Positions 7,937 to 17,182 of a stretch of 64,000 nt of DNA are shown here, in pieces (position 1 is the stretch's first letter; every line of letters starts with the position of its first letter). The notes below the pieces were generated by a model. The model did not search any database. It was not told the DNA's origin and saw nothing but the letters and a program-made list of their open reading frames with translations. The DNA comes from Cellulomonas gilvus ATCC 13127 (lineage in GTDB: Bacteria > Actinomycetota > Actinomycetes > Actinomycetales > Cellulomonadaceae). The position numbers were made by a program, and so were the translations under genes. Where the stretch lies: NCBI RefSeq assembly GCF_000218545.1, contig NC_015671.1, forward strand, positions 992,001-1,056,000, given 5' to 3'.

Positions 7937-10447
7937 ATGACGTCGCTCTTCGATCACCTCGCCCTGCCCGCCTCCACCGGTACGCGTTCGCACGCCGGCG
8001 ACCCGTCCGGGCTGCCGCTCGTGATGCCGCCGCGGTCCGACGACGACGCGCGGGCCGAGCACGACGCCGCGGTCCGCGAGGAGCGGGCGGCCGCACTGCT
8101 CGAGGGGCTGAACCCGCAGCAGCGCGAGGCGGTGCTGCACCACGGCGGGCCGCTGCTCATCGTGGCCGGCGCGGGATCGGGCAAGACGCGCGTGCTCACC
8201 AACCGCATCGCGCACCTGCTGGCCACGCGCCGCGCACGCGCGGGCGAGATCCTGGCCATCACGTTCACCAACAAGGCCGCCGCGGAGATGCGCGAGCGCG
8301 TCGCGGCCCAGGTCGGGCCGGCCGCGGGGCGCATGTGGGTCTCGACGTTCCACTCGGCGTGCGTGCGCATCCTGCGGCGCGAGGCGCAGACGCTCGGGCT
8401 GCGCTCGAGCTTCTCGATCTACGACGCCGCGGACTCGCAGCGCCTGCTGACGCTCGTCGCGCGCGAGCTGGACCTGGACCCGAAGAAGTACCCGGCCAAG
8501 GCGCTCGCGCACAAGATCTCGGCGCTCAAGGACGAGCTCGTCGACCCGGAGACGTTCGCCTCGACGTCCGGCGGGGGAGCGGCGAACGACTTCGACGCCG
8601 CGCTCGCGCAGGTCTACACGCGGTACCAGGCCCGGCTGCGGCAGGCGCACGCGCTCGACTTCGACGACCTCATCATGACGACCGTGCACCTGCTGCAGGC
8701 GTTCCCCGCGGTCGCCGAGCACTACCGTCGACGCTTCCGGCACGTGCTCGTCGACGAGTACCAGGACACCAACCACGCGCAGTACGTGCTGGTGCGCGAG
8801 CTCGTGGGCACGGGGACCAGCGCGTCGGGCGAGGAGCTCGCCCGCGGTGAGCTCACGGTGGTCGGTGACGCGGACCAGTCGATCTACGCGTTCCGCGGCG
8901 CCAACATCCGCAACATCCTCGAGTTCGAGGCCGACTACCCGGACGCGCGCACGATCCTGCTGGAGCAGAACTACCGGTCGACGCAGACCATCCTGTCCGC
9001 GGCCAACGCCGTCATCAGCAAGAACCCGGGGCGCAAGCCCAAGCGGCTGTGGACCGACTCGGGCGCCGGTGCGCAGATCGTCGCGTACGTCGCGGACGAC
9101 GAGCGCGAGGAGGCGCGGTTCCTGGTCGAGGAGATCGACCGGCTCGGGGACACCGCGGGCGTGCGGCCCGGCGACGTCGCGGTGTTCTACCGCGCCAACG
9201 CGCAGTCCCGCGTGATCGAGGACGCGCTCGTGCGCGTCGGGCTGCCCTACAAGCTCGTCGGCGGCACGCGGTTCTACGAGCGCAAGGAGATCAAGGACGC
9301 GGTCGCCTACCTGCGCGCGATCGCCAACCCGGACGACGACGTCAACCTGCGCCGCATCCTCAACGTGCCCAAGCGCGGGCTCGGCGAGCGGTCCGAGGCG
9401 ATGGTGGCCTCGTTCGCGGAGCGCGAGCGCATCTCGTTCGGGGCCGCGCTCGGGCGGCTGGACGAGGTGCCGGGGCTCGGCGGGCGGGCGATCACGGGGC
9501 TGTCGGCGTTCGCCGAGATGATGGCGGACCTGCGCACGCTCGCGGCCGCCGCGGGCCCGGCCGAGGTGCTGGGCGCGGTGCTCGACCGTTCGGGCTACCT
9601 GGCCGAGCTGCGCGCGAGCGAGGACCCGCAGGACGCCTCCCGCGTCGAGAACCTCGCCGAGCTGCACGCCGTGGCCACGGAGTTCGAGCAGAGCGACCCC
9701 GACGGCGACCTCGCGGACTTCCTCGAGCGCGTCTCGCTCGTGGCGGACTCCGACCAGATCCCGGCGGCGGACGGCGGCGACGAGCAGCCGAGCGGGCCCG
9801 AGCCGGGCGTCGTGACGCTCATGACGCTGCACACCGCGAAGGGGCTGGAGTTCCCCGTGGTGTTCCTCACGGGCATGGAGGACGGCACGTTCCCGCACAT
9901 GCGGTCGCTGTCCGACCCCGACCAGCTCGCGGAGGAGCGTCGCCTCGCCTACGTGGGCCTGACCCGCGCGCGCGAGCGCCTGTACATCTCGCGTGCCGCG
10001 ATCCGCACCGCGTGGGGCGTGCCCAACGAGTTCCCGCCGAGCCGGTTCCTGGGCGACCTGCCCGACGAGCTCATCGACTGGCGCCGGCGCGAGTCGTCGA
10101 CCTCGCAGCTGCGCGGCGGCTGGGGATCGGGGTTCGGTTCGTCGCGCGGGGGCGGCGGGTACGGGTCCGGTGGGCGCGGCGGTGGCCAGGCCCCGTCCGG
10201 CGCTCCGCGGCGAGAGCCGCGTCCCGCCCTGCCCGCGACCGGGGCGACGTTCGGCTCGGCCACGCCCCGCCCGGACACCGCGATCCCGTCGCTCGAGGTC
10301 GGCGACCGCGTCACGCACGACGCGTACGGCCTGGGCACGGTCGTCGCGCTCGAGGGCGGCGGGCACAACGCGGTCGTCAAGGTGGACTTCGGGACCGAGG
10401 GGACCAAGCGCCTCCTGCTCCGGTTCTCGCCGGTGACCAAGCTCTGA
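7937..10447 (+). CDS. pcrA: ATP-dependent DNA helicase UvrD/PcrA
   Basis: An 836-residue superfamily 1A 3'-5' helicase used in nucleotide excision repair, mismatch-type repair and removal of proteins from DNA. Visible motifs are Q-motif LNPQQREAV, Walker A GAGSGKT (residues 78-84), DEYQDTN (about 273-279), GDADQSIYAFRGA, LEQNYRST, the motif V region LHTAKGLEFPVVF, and YVGLTRARERLY. A Gly/Ser/Arg-rich linker (about 720-770) leads to a C-terminal Tudor-like domain (about 785-836, VGDRVTHDAYGLGTVV) that in PcrA contacts RNA polymerase. The length is slightly above the usual 720-780 because of N-terminal and linker extensions. Confidence 0.95.
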   Translation: MTSLFDHLALPASTGTRSHAGDPSGLPLVMPPRSDDDARAEHDAAVREERAAALLEGLNPQQREAVLHHGGPLLIVAGAGSGKTRVLTNRIAHLLATRRARAGEILAITFTNKAAAEMRERVAAQVGPAAGRMWVSTFHSACVRILRREAQTLGLRSSFSIYDAADSQRLLTLVARELDLDPKKYPAKALAHKISALKDELVDPETFASTSGGGAANDFDAALAQVYTRYQARLRQAHALDFDDLIMTTVHLLQAFPAVAEHYRRRFRHVLVDEYQDTNHAQYVLVRELVGTGTSASGEELARGELTVVGDADQSIYAFRGANIRNILEFEADYPDARTILLEQNYRSTQTILSAANAVISKNPGRKPKRLWTDSGAGAQIVAYVADDEREEARFLVEEIDRLGDTAGVRPGDVAVFYRANAQSRVIEDALVRVGLPYKLVGGTRFYERKEIKDAVAYLRAIANPDDDVNLRRILNVPKRGLGERSEAMVASFAERERISFGAALGRLDEVPGLGGRAITGLSAFAEMMADLRTLAAAAGPAEVLGAVLDRSGYLAELRASEDPQDASRVENLAELHAVATEFEQSDPDGDLADFLERVSLVADSDQIPAADGGDEQPSGPEPGVVTLMTLHTAKGLEFPVVFLTGMEDGTFPHMRSLSDPDQLAEERRLAYVGLTRARERLYISRAAIRTAWGVPNEFPPSRFLGDLPDELIDWRRRESSTSQLRGGWGSGFGSSRGGGGYGSGGRGGGQAPSGAPRREPRPALPATGATFGSATPRPDTAIPSLEVGDRVTHDAYGLGTVVALEGGGHNAVVKVDFGTEGTKRLLLRFSPVTKL

Positions 10448-10528
10448 CCTCTCGCGCAGCCGCGGTGCCCGGTTCGCCGGGATCGCGGACGGCCGGAGTG
10501 TCCCTCCCGACGTCGCCCCGGGATCACC

Positions 10529-10534
10529 TACGGT
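10529..10534 (+). promoter_or_regulatory. -10 box of the acyltransferase gene
   Basis: TACGGT lies 34 bases before GTG 10569. The predicted start of transcription is near 10541, after which come two GAGG-type ribosome binding sites. Confidence 0.45.
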
Positions 10535-10568
10535 GGCCGGAGCACTCGATCCGAGGAACGAGGTGCGC

Positions 10569-12572
10569 GTGACATCCACGACCCAGCAGACGACGACCGA
10601 CGACCGCGCCGGACGAGCCCCCGAGCCGCCGCGCCCCGTGCGCGAGCCCGCGCGGCACCCCCGCATCCACGGCCTGGACGGGCTGCGCGCGATCGCGGTG
10701 CTCGCGGTGATCGCCTACCACCTGTGGCCCGACGCGCTGCCCGGGGGCTACCTGGGCGTCGACGTGTTCTTCGTGGTCAGCGGGTTCCTCATCACGACGC
10801 TGCTGCTGCGGGAGATGACCACCACCGGGCGGCTCGACATGCCCGCGTTCTGGGTGCGCCGTGCGCGCCGCCTGGTCCCCGCGCTCCTGGTCGTGGTGGT
10901 GGTGTCGATCGTCGCCGCGCGTCTGACCGAGCCCGACCTGCTCGTCGGGATCGGCCGGCAGGTGGTGGGTGCCGTGACGTTCTCCACCAACTGGCTCGAG
11001 ATCGCCGCGGGCTCGAGCTACTTCGACGCGACCGCGCCCGAGCTGTTCCAGCCGTTCTGGTCGCTCGCGATCGAGGAGCAGTTCTACGTGCTGTGGCCCC
11101 TGCTGCTCGCCGGGCTGCTGCTCGGCGCCGCGGCGCTGCACGCGCGCGCGGGTGCGCGGCTCGTCGCGGTCGTGGTGGGTGCGGCGGCGGTCGTGTCGGC
11201 CGTGCTGATGGCGGTGCTGCACACGCCGGGTGCCGACCCCACACGCGTGTACTACGGCACGTTCACGCACGCGTTCGGCCTGCTGGCCGGTGCGGCGTTC
11301 GCGATCGCGTGGGCCGGCGGCGCCCGGCCGCTCGAGCGCGGCGGGGCGCACGCCGACACGCCGTCGTCGGCCGGCCGGCCGGCCGCGGGAGCGCCGACGA
11401 GCGCCGCCACCCGGGCGGTGCAGTGGGTCCCCGTCGGCGGGCTGGCGGTGCTCGCGGTCCTCATGGGCACGCTGCGCGCCGAGGGCACCTTCGCCTACCG
11501 CGGCGGCATCGCCCTCGCATCGGTGGCCGCGCTGGCGGCGGTGATCGGGTGCGCGTCCCGGCAGCCCCGCGGGCTCATGCGCGTGCTCGACCTGCCCGCG
11601 GTCGTCTGGGTGGGGGAGCGGTCGTACGGGCTCTACCTGTGGCACTGGCCCGTGATCCTGGTGGTCGCGGCCGTGTTCGGCGACGCGCCCGGTTCGCCGC
11701 TGTGGTGGCGCGCGCCGCTCGTGGCCCTGCTCGTGACGTTCGCGTTCGCGGCGCTCAGCCACCGGTTCGTCGAGACCCCGATCCGGCGTGACGGGTTCCG
11801 CGCGGTCGCGCGGCGCGTCCGGGACGCGGTCGCGCGGGTACCCGGTGCGCGCGTCGCCGCGGGCGCGACGGCCCTGCTGGTGCTCACCGCCGCGGCATGC
11901 GTCGCCACGGCGCCCGACCAGACCTCGACCCAGCGGGCCGTCGAGGCCGCGCAGCGCGAGATCGAGGAGCGCGGGTCCGCGCCGAGCCCGACGCACGGCA
12001 CCGAGCCCACCGCCCCGACGACGTCGAAGCCCTCCGCCGGGGCGTCGGCGCCGCCGTCGGGCGCGCCCGCGGCGCCGCTCGACGGGTCGGACGTCATCGG
12101 GTTCGGGGACTCGGTGCTCTCGGCGGCCGCGCCCACGCTGTTCGACGAGCTGTCGCAGATCGCGATCGACGCCAAGCCGATCCGCAAGTGGCTCGACGCA
12201 CCCGCGCTGGTGGCACGCGCCGAGAAGGAGGGCCGGCTCCGCCCCGTGGTGCTGCTGCACTTCGGCACGAACGGCGGGTTCCAGTTCGAGGGCTCCGAGA
12301 AGGCGTTCACCACGACGCTCGACCGCATCGGCCCGGACCGGCAGGTGGTGCTGTACACGGTCGTCGGCTACAGCTACTGGGTCGACGACGCGAACGCGCG
12401 CATGCGTGAGCTGGTCGCGGACCGTCCCAACGTGCACGTGGTCGACTGGAACGCTTACGTCGCCGAGCACCCGGGACTGCTGCACGCGGACAAGACCCAC
12501 CCGAACATGAAGGGCGTCGTGGCGTACGCCGACCTGCTGCGCGCGACCCTCGAGGACCTGCACGGCGCGTGA
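10569..12572 (+). CDS. Membrane acyltransferase-SGNH fusion (OafA type)
   Basis: A 667-residue O-acetyltransferase-like protein. The N-terminal acyltransferase-3 domain (about residues 25-430) starts with HGLDGLRAIAVLAVIAYH, the conserved RxxA/His region, and has about ten membrane segments. It is followed by an Ala/Pro-rich linker and a C-terminal SGNH hydrolase-like domain (about 510-667) with block I GDSV, a GTNG block III, and DKTHPN supplying the Asp/His pair. Such fusions acetylate cell-wall or surface polysaccharides, the SGNH half acting outside the membrane. Two in-frame GTGs (10563, 10569) each have a GAGG-like site; 10569 is chosen for its cleaner spacing. GTG 10533 is rejected because it overlaps the -10 box. 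Confidence 0.85.
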   Translation: MTSTTQQTTTDDRAGRAPEPPRPVREPARHPRIHGLDGLRAIAVLAVIAYHLWPDALPGGYLGVDVFFVVSGFLITTLLLREMTTTGRLDMPAFWVRRARRLVPALLVVVVVSIVAARLTEPDLLVGIGRQVVGAVTFSTNWLEIAAGSSYFDATAPELFQPFWSLAIEEQFYVLWPLLLAGLLLGAAALHARAGARLVAVVVGAAAVVSAVLMAVLHTPGADPTRVYYGTFTHAFGLLAGAAFAIAWAGGARPLERGGAHADTPSSAGRPAAGAPTSAATRAVQWVPVGGLAVLAVLMGTLRAEGTFAYRGGIALASVAALAAVIGCASRQPRGLMRVLDLPAVVWVGERSYGLYLWHWPVILVVAAVFGDAPGSPLWWRAPLVALLVTFAFAALSHRFVETPIRRDGFRAVARRVRDAVARVPGARVAAGATALLVLTAAACVATAPDQTSTQRAVEAAQREIEERGSAPSPTHGTEPTAPTTSKPSAGASAPPSGAPAAPLDGSDVIGFGDSVLSAAAPTLFDELSQIAIDAKPIRKWLDAPALVARAEKEGRLRPVVLLHFGTNGGFQFEGSEKAFTTTLDRIGPDRQVVLYTVVGYSYWVDDANARMRELVADRPNVHVVDWNAYVAEHPGLLHADKTHPNMKGVVAYADLLRATLEDLHGA

Positions 12573-12593
12573 GCCGGCGACGCGCCCGCGACG

Positions 12594-12992
12594 TCACCCG
12601 GGCGGCCGCGGGAGCCCGCGCACGACCGCCACCGCCTCGGCGAGGCTGACCCACGGCACCTGCCGGCGGACCGACCGCACCGCGGCGATCTCGCCCTGGT
12701 CGGCGAGGGCGGCCCGCACGGGCGCGAGGTCGAGGCGGGCGAGCTCGGCCGCGCGGGCCGCGTCCGTCCGGGGGGCGCGCGGACGGCCCGGCCACGCGAG
12801 CGCGCCCAGCACCGCGGTCAGGCCCGCGGCACCGACGACGGCACCGAGGGCTGCGGGCTCGGCCACCAGGGCGACCACGACACCCACCAGCACCGCCACG
12901 GCCGCCAGCGCGCCGAACGTGAGTCGCCGCACGCGCAGCTCGCGCCGCCGCGCCGCGGCGAGCGCGGCCGCGTCCGGCTGCCACGCGCTCAT
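12594..12992 (-). CDS. Small membrane protein in WXG/EspC operon
   Basis: A 132-residue protein of unknown family. A basic start (AARRRELRVRRL) precedes two membrane helices (about residues 27-46 and 50-68), then a Pro/Arg linker and a soluble C-terminal helical region (about 80-132). The ATG overlaps the stop of the WXG-type gene by four bases (ATGA), so it is the last member of the operon. It might be a chaperone, membrane anchor or protector of the preceding protein; the sequence does not decide. Confidence 0.72.
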   Translation of the reverse strand: MSAWQPDAAALAAARRRELRVRRLTFGALAAVAVLVGVVVALVAEPAALGAVVGAAGLTAVLGALAWPGRPRAPRTDAARAAELARLDLAPVRAALADQGEIAAVRSVRRQVPWVSLAEAVAVVRGLPRPPG

Positions 12993-13729
12993 GCCGTGCC
13001 CCGCGGCCAGTGCCCGCCCGGGAAGCCGTTGTGGGCGCCCGAGGCGTTCGTGATGTTGACCAGGGCTGCGGCGGCCGCCCCCTGCGTGGCGACGAGCGTC
13101 GCGACCGCGGCCGTGATCATGCCGAGGTTGACCGCCGCCTCCTCCACGATGAGCAGCAGCCCGGCCCAGGAGAGCACGACCGAGCCGAGCGCCACCACGG
13201 CGGCGGTCGCGGCCGCGAGGAACTTGGCCACGATCACACCGAGCGCGACGTAGAACGCCAGGCCCGCGACCGCGCACGCGCCGAGCGACACCGTCACCGC
13301 GCTCGAGATCGACTGGACCTGCGAGGCCGCAGCCGCCTGACCCGCGACCGCCGCCTTGTAGGTGGTCGCGGCGTCTCCCGTCCACGACAGCGGCGCGCGC
13401 AGCGCGTTCGGGTGGACCGCGGACGCGACCGCAGAGGCGGGCGCCCCGACCTGCGTCGACCAGTCGTACGCGCGCAGGAAGAACCGGACCGGGGCCGCGG
13501 CGCCCTCGAGCAGCTCACCCGTGCGGGTCAGCACGGTGCGGCCGAGATCGAGCATCCGTTCGGTGCACCACGCGAGCCCGTCGGCGAGCCATCCGGGCAC
13601 GCCCCAGCGGGAGACCGCCGAGTCGAGTGCGGACCGGACCTCGTGGAGCCGGTCGGAGAGCGCGGACACCGTGCCGCGCAGCTCGTCGACCGCAGCCTGG
13701 TGCAGGGTCGGTGTGAAGGTCGAGCTCAC
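12989..13729 (-). CDS. WXG-type protein with C-terminal membrane region
   Basis: A 246-residue protein. Helical N-terminal segments (about residues 8-75) are followed by a WXG motif in LSWTGDAATTYKAAV (about 113-127) and a second helix, the helix-turn-helix layout of WXG100/ESX substrates. Three hydrophobic stretches (about 145-165, 168-192, 195-225) follow, and the C-terminus is short and polar with a Gly/His/Trp tail. Proteins of this kind (WXG domain then membrane-active region) are found among type VII secretion partners. The GTG start has a perfect AGGAGGAG site. It sits 29 bases after the EspC-like gene. No secretion ATPase is nearby. Confidence 0.72.
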   Translation of the reverse strand: MSSTFTPTLHQAAVDELRGTVSALSDRLHEVRSALDSAVSRWGVPGWLADGLAWCTERMLDLGRTVLTRTGELLEGAAAPVRFFLRAYDWSTQVGAPASAVASAVHPNALRAPLSWTGDAATTYKAAVAGQAAAASQVQSISSAVTVSLGACAVAGLAFYVALGVIVAKFLAAATAAVVALGSVVLSWAGLLLIVEEAAVNLGMITAAVATLVATQGAAAAALVNITNASGAHNGFPGGHWPRGTA

Positions 13730-13758
13730 GTGCTCCTCCTGTCGTCGTGCATGCGTGG

Positions 13759-14058
13759 TCAGTACGCGCCGGTCACGTGCTGCGCGACATCCTCGTCGCC
13801 GCGCTCGTACGCGCCGGCGTTGGCGCGCAGGGCGCCCGCGATGTCCGCCATCGCGGGGACGCCCTCGCGGCCGCGTGCCGCCACCTGGTCGACGGCACCC
13901 TCGTACGCGTCGCGCATGAGCACGAAGATGCCCGCCTGCAGCCCGGTCAGCCGCAGCGCGTCCGCCGCGTCCGCGGCCCGGCCGATCGTCGCGGACTGCT
14001 CGTCCCAGGTCTCGGCCTCGTGCCGCAGGGCCCGCGTGACCACGTCGACCTCGTTCAT
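13759..14058 (-). CDS. EspC/WXG100-like small protein
   Basis: A 99-residue, all-helical protein with the size and pattern of the type VII secretion EspC/WXG100 superfamily: a first amphipathic helix with W near residue 19, a central FVLMRDAYEGAV turn region, and a final helix ending NAGAYERGDEDVAQHV, close to the YxxxD/E export signal of ESX substrates. Its ATG overlaps the stop of the YbaB-like gene (ATGA). Small helical partners of this class usually form heterodimers with another WXG protein, here plausibly the next gene product. Confidence 0.78.
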   Translation of the reverse strand: MNEVDVVTRALRHEAETWDEQSATIGRAADAADALRLTGLQAGIFVLMRDAYEGAVDQVAARGREGVPAMADIAGALRANAGAYERGDEDVAQHVTGAY

Positions 14059-14807
14059 GACGCCACCGTCCCGGCCGCACCGTGCGCCGCACCGAGCAGC
14101 GCGAGCGACTCCGCGAGCAGCCGGTCCGCCGCCTCGGTCCCGCGTGCGGTGGCGGCGGTGAGCGTGCGCTGCGCCTCGGCGAGGGCCTCCGTGAGCGCGC
14201 GGGAGAGCGCCGTGGCGTCGGCGCAGCGGACGCGCGGCCCGTCGAGCGTGCACGCCGTGATGCCACCCGGGCTCAGCCCGACCTCCACCTCGCCGCCGAG
14301 CGCGCGGCCCGTCACGGAGGGTGCGTCTCCGGGAGCGGCCTGGCGCGTCGCCGCGAGGAGCGTGATCGCCTCCTCCGCAAGCTCCTCGACCGGCCGCGCC
14401 GGGCCCGTCGCGGCTGCCGCGGCCCCTCCACCGGCGGCACGGCCGAGACCGGAGCCGACATCGATGCGGACGTCGCCGACCTGGTCGCCCGCCCGCACCT
14501 CCGGGCCGGCGAGGACCTCGAGCGCCCGCGCGTCGAGCGCACGCGACGCGCCCGCGCCCGCCGCGACGACCGCGCCGGCGAGCGCGCGCAGGGTCGCCCG
14601 GCGTGGCCAGTCCTCGGCGACGCGCACCGACGTGGGGACGCCCCGGCCGTCCACGGTCACCGTCACCAGCCCGTCGGGGTCCTCGCCGCACGCGCCGCCC
14701 GCGAGCCCCGCGCGCAGCTGCCGCAGCGGTTCCGCGACCGCCTCGAGCTCCTCGTGCAGCCGGCGCAGCCACGCCTCGCCGCCGATCGCACGTCCGTCCT
14801 CCGCCAT
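14055..14807 (-). CDS. YbaB-like protein, first gene of WXG operon
   Basis: A 250-residue protein. Residues about 15-80 resemble the YbaB/EbfC fold (helix, then GLVTVTVDGRGVPTSVRVAEDW). A second, more degenerate copy of the beta region (GGEVEVGLSPGGITACTLDG) appears at about 170-195 and is followed by a long helix, so it may be an internal duplication. YbaB-like proteins encoded beside EspC/WXG genes are common in actinobacteria, where their role is not DNA binding in any proven sense. GAAGGGGG sits upstream of the ATG. It heads the four-gene operon and is divergent from sucC. Confidence 0.75.
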   Translation of the reverse strand: MAEDGRAIGGEAWLRRLHEELEAVAEPLRQLRAGLAGGACGEDPDGLVTVTVDGRGVPTSVRVAEDWPRRATLRALAGAVVAAGAGASRALDARALEVLAGPEVRAGDQVGDVRIDVGSGLGRAAGGGAAAAATGPARPVEELAEEAITLLAATRQAAPGDAPSVTGRALGGEVEVGLSPGGITACTLDGPRVRCADATALSRALTEALAEAQRTLTAATARGTEAADRLLAESLALLGAAHGAAGTVAS

Positions 14808-14843
14808 GACGTCCCCCTTCGTCGATGAACCACCCGAAGTCGG

Positions 14844-14849
14844 ACACTA
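14844..14849 (-). promoter_or_regulatory. -10 box of the YbaB/EspC/WXG operon
   Basis: TAGTGT on the minus strand lies 36 bases before the ATG at 14807. The rest of the 213-base divergent gap holds the sucC promoter. Confidence 0.4.
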
Positions 14850-14914
14850 GGCGCCCGTGCCGCGCCGTGACCGCACCCGGGAGCCTTGTGGACGGGCAGG
14901 TCGCGCACACCACA

Positions 14915-14935
14915 GTCTCTCGATGTGAAGACATC
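14915..14935 (+). promoter_or_regulatory. Motif shared with icd promoter
   Basis: The first 16 bases read GTCTCTCGATGTGAAG, and an overlapping inverted repeat GATGTGAAGACATC completes the element. Fourteen of the 16 bases recur at 24556 upstream of icd. It lies just before the sucC -10 box, so a regulator binding here would meet RNA polymerase. Confidence 0.5.
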
Positions 14936-14948
14936 TCGCGTCGGCGGC

Positions 14949-14954
14949 TAGCAT
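14949..14954 (+). promoter_or_regulatory. sucC -10 box
   Basis: TAGCAT. The predicted leader is about 60 bases and carries GAGAGG before the GTG. Confidence 0.5.
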
Positions 14955-15020
14955 CGACCCGGCGCACACGGCCGCACCGAGGCCGCCGGCGCGCGGGCGA
15001 CGAGAGGAACCGGGACCACA

Positions 15021-16196
15021 GTGGACCTGTTCGAGTACCAGGCACGGGACATCTTCGAGAAGCACGGCGTACCGGTGCTCGGCGGCATCGTCGCCACCAC
15101 GCCGGACGAGGCGCGGGCCGCGGCCGCGACGCTGCTGGGTGACCAGCCGGGCGTCGTCGTCGTCAAGGCGCAGGTCAAGACGGGCGGCCGCGGCAAGGCG
15201 GGCGGCGTCAAGCTCGCGCGCTCGGTCGAGGAGGCGGGCGAGAAGGCCGCCGAGATCCTCGGCATGGACATCAAGGGCCACACCGTGCACCGCGTGATGA
15301 TCGCCGCGGGGGCCCGGATCGCGCAGGAGTTCTACTTCTCGCTGCTGCTGGACCGTGCCGAGCGCCGCTACCTGGCGATGTGCTCGGTCGAGGGCGGCAT
15401 GGACATCGAGCAGCTCGCGGTCGAGCGTCCCGAGGCGCTCGCCAAGGTCGCGGTGGACCCGCGCACGGGCATCGACCAGGCGAAGGCGGACGAGATCGTC
15501 GCCGCCGCGGGCTTCGACGCCGCGATCGCCGGCCAGGTGGCCGACGTGCTGCGCACGCTGTGGACCGTCTACCGCGACGAGGACGCCACGCTGGTCGAGG
15601 TCAACCCGCTCGTGCTCACCGAGGAGGGCCGGATCGTCGCGCTCGACGGCAAGGTCAGCCTCGACGCGAACGCCGACTTCCGGCACGACGACCACGCGGC
15701 CCTCGAGGACGCGAGCGCGGCGGACCCGCTCGAGGCCCGGGCCAAGGAGAAGGACCTCAACTACGTCAAGCTCGACGGCGAGGTCGGCATCATCGGCAAC
15801 GGCGCGGGGCTCGTCATGAGCACGCTCGACGTCGTCGCGTACGCGGGTGAGCGCCACGGCGGCGTCAAGCCCGCCAACTTCCTGGACATCGGCGGCGGCG
15901 CGTCCGCCGAGGTCATGGCGGCCGGCCTGGACATCATCCTGACGGACCCGCAGGTCAAGTCGGTGTTCGTCAACGTGTTCGGCGGGATCACGGCGTGCGA
16001 CGCCGTCGCCAACGGCATCGTCGCGGCGCTGCAGATCCTGGGGGACGAGGCGAGCAAGCCGCTCGTTGTGCGCCTGGACGGGAACAACGTGCTCGAGGGC
16101 CGCCGGATCCTCGCGGAGGCGAACCACCCGCTGGTGACGCTCGCCGACACGATGGACGGCGGGGCCGACAAGGCCGCCGAGCTGGCGAACGCCTGA
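15021..16196 (+). CDS. sucC: Succinyl-CoA ligase subunit beta
   Basis: A 391-residue TCA-cycle enzyme subunit that, with SucD, converts succinyl-CoA, phosphate and NDP into succinate, CoA and NTP in the cytoplasm. The N-terminal ATP-grasp domain shows [19 protein letters not shown]. The C-terminal CoA-ligase domain shows the Mg-binding region LVEVNPLVL, the [12 protein letters not shown] loop and FVNVFGGIT. The length is typical. The GTG start has GAGAGG 10 bases upstream, and translation from it gives the family N-terminus [15 protein letters not shown]. It is followed 21 bases later by sucD. Confidence 0.97.
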   Translation: MDLFEYQARDIFEKHGVPVLGGIVATTPDEARAAAATLLGDQPGVVVVKAQVKTGGRGKAGGVKLARSVEEAGEKAAEILGMDIKGHTVHRVMIAAGARIAQEFYFSLLLDRAERRYLAMCSVEGGMDIEQLAVERPEALAKVAVDPRTGIDQAKADEIVAAAGFDAAIAGQVADVLRTLWTVYRDEDATLVEVNPLVLTEEGRIVALDGKVSLDANADFRHDDHAALEDASAADPLEARAKEKDLNYVKLDGEVGIIGNGAGLVMSTLDVVAYAGERHGGVKPANFLDIGGGASAEVMAAGLDIILTDPQVKSVFVNVFGGITACDAVANGIVAALQILGDEASKPLVVRLDGNNVLEGRRILAEANHPLVTLADTMDGGADKAAELANA

Positions 16197-16217
16197 GACC
16201 GAGAGAGAGCAACTGAC

Positions 16218-17102
16218 ATGGCGATCTTCCTCACCGAGGCCTCCAAGGTCATCGTCCAGGGCATGACCGGCTCCGAGGGCACCAAGCACACGACGCGCAT
16301 GCTCGCGTCGGGCACGCACGTGGTCGGCGGGGTCAACCCGCGCAAGGCCGGCACGAGCGTCGAGTTCCCGGGCGGCGTGCAGGTGCCCGTGTTCGGCACG
16401 GTGGCCGACGCGGTCGCGCAGACCGGCGCGGACGTCTCGGTCATCTTCGTGCCGCCTGCCTTCACCAAGGCGGCCGTGATCGAGGCCGTGGACGCGGGCG
16501 TCCCGCTCGTCGTGATCATCACCGAGGGCGTCCCCGTGGCCGACACCGCCGAGTTCTTCGCGTACGCGCAGGACAAGGGCGTGCGGCTCGTCGGCCCCAA
16601 CTGCCCGGGCCTGATCAGCCCCGGGAAGTCCAACGTCGGCATCATCCCCGCGGACATCACGGGCCCGGGCCGCATCGGCCTCGTCTCGAAGTCCGGGACG
16701 CTGACGTACCAGATGATGTACGAGCTCCGGGACCTCGGCTTCTCCTCGGCGGTCGGCATCGGCGGCGACCCGATCATCGGGACCACGCACATCGACGCGC
16801 TCGCGGCGTTCGAGGCGGACCCCGAGACGGACCTCATCGTGATGATCGGCGAGATCGGCGGCGACGCCGAGGAGCGTGCCGCCGCGTTCATCCGGGAGCA
16901 CGTGACCAAGCCCGTCGTGGGTTACGTCGCGGGCTTCACGGCGCCCGAGGGCAAGACGATGGGCCACGCCGGCGCGATCGTCTCGGGCTCGTTGGGCACC
17001 GCGCAGGCCAAGAAGGAGGCCCTCGAGGCCGCGGGCGTCAAGGTCGGCAAGACGCCGTCGGAGACCGCCGCGCTCGCGCGGGAGCTGCTCACGCGCGTGT
17101 GA
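16218..17102 (+). CDS. sucD: Succinyl-CoA ligase subunit alpha
   Basis: A 294-residue CoA-binding subunit of succinyl-CoA ligase. The Rossmann domain starts [14 protein letters not shown]; the ligase domain carries the phosphorylated His (H250, in [10 protein letters not shown]) that relays phosphate from succinyl phosphate to the nucleotide. GAGAGAG lies before the ATG. Co-transcribed with sucC. A membrane-protein gene (DUF6350) follows, as in many actinobacteria. Confidence 0.97.
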   Translation: MAIFLTEASKVIVQGMTGSEGTKHTTRMLASGTHVVGGVNPRKAGTSVEFPGGVQVPVFGTVADAVAQTGADVSVIFVPPAFTKAAVIEAVDAGVPLVVIITEGVPVADTAEFFAYAQDKGVRLVGPNCPGLISPGKSNVGIIPADITGPGRIGLVSKSGTLTYQMMYELRDLGFSSAVGIGGDPIIGTTHIDALAAFEADPETDLIVMIGEIGGDAEERAAAFIREHVTKPVVGYVAGFTAPEGKTMGHAGAIVSGSLGTAQAKKEALEAAGVKVGKTPSETAALARELLTRV

Positions 17103-17170
17103 GCGACGCCGCGTCGGGCCGGGACCGCGACGCGCCGGGCGGCGTGCACGGATCGGTGGCCCGGTCCGGT

Positions 17171-17176
17171 GACGAT
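17171..17176 (+). promoter_or_regulatory. -10 box, leaderless
   Basis: GACGAT ends 6 bases before GTG 17183, the same arrangement as the histidine kinase gene at 3252. Confidence 0.4.
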
Positions 17177-17182
17177 GTCCGC

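Noticed and set aside
14816..15020. A small gene in the divergent gap before sucC
   Set aside because: Only short frames without ribosome sites or coding character; the gap is explained by two promoters and the shared motif.
17099..17182. Upstream GTG of the DUF6350 gene overlapping the sucD stop (GTGA)
   Set aside because: Coupling is possible, but the added 28 residues are unlike the family, and the GACGAT box 6 bases before GTG 17183 fits the leaderless pattern. Kept only as an alternative.
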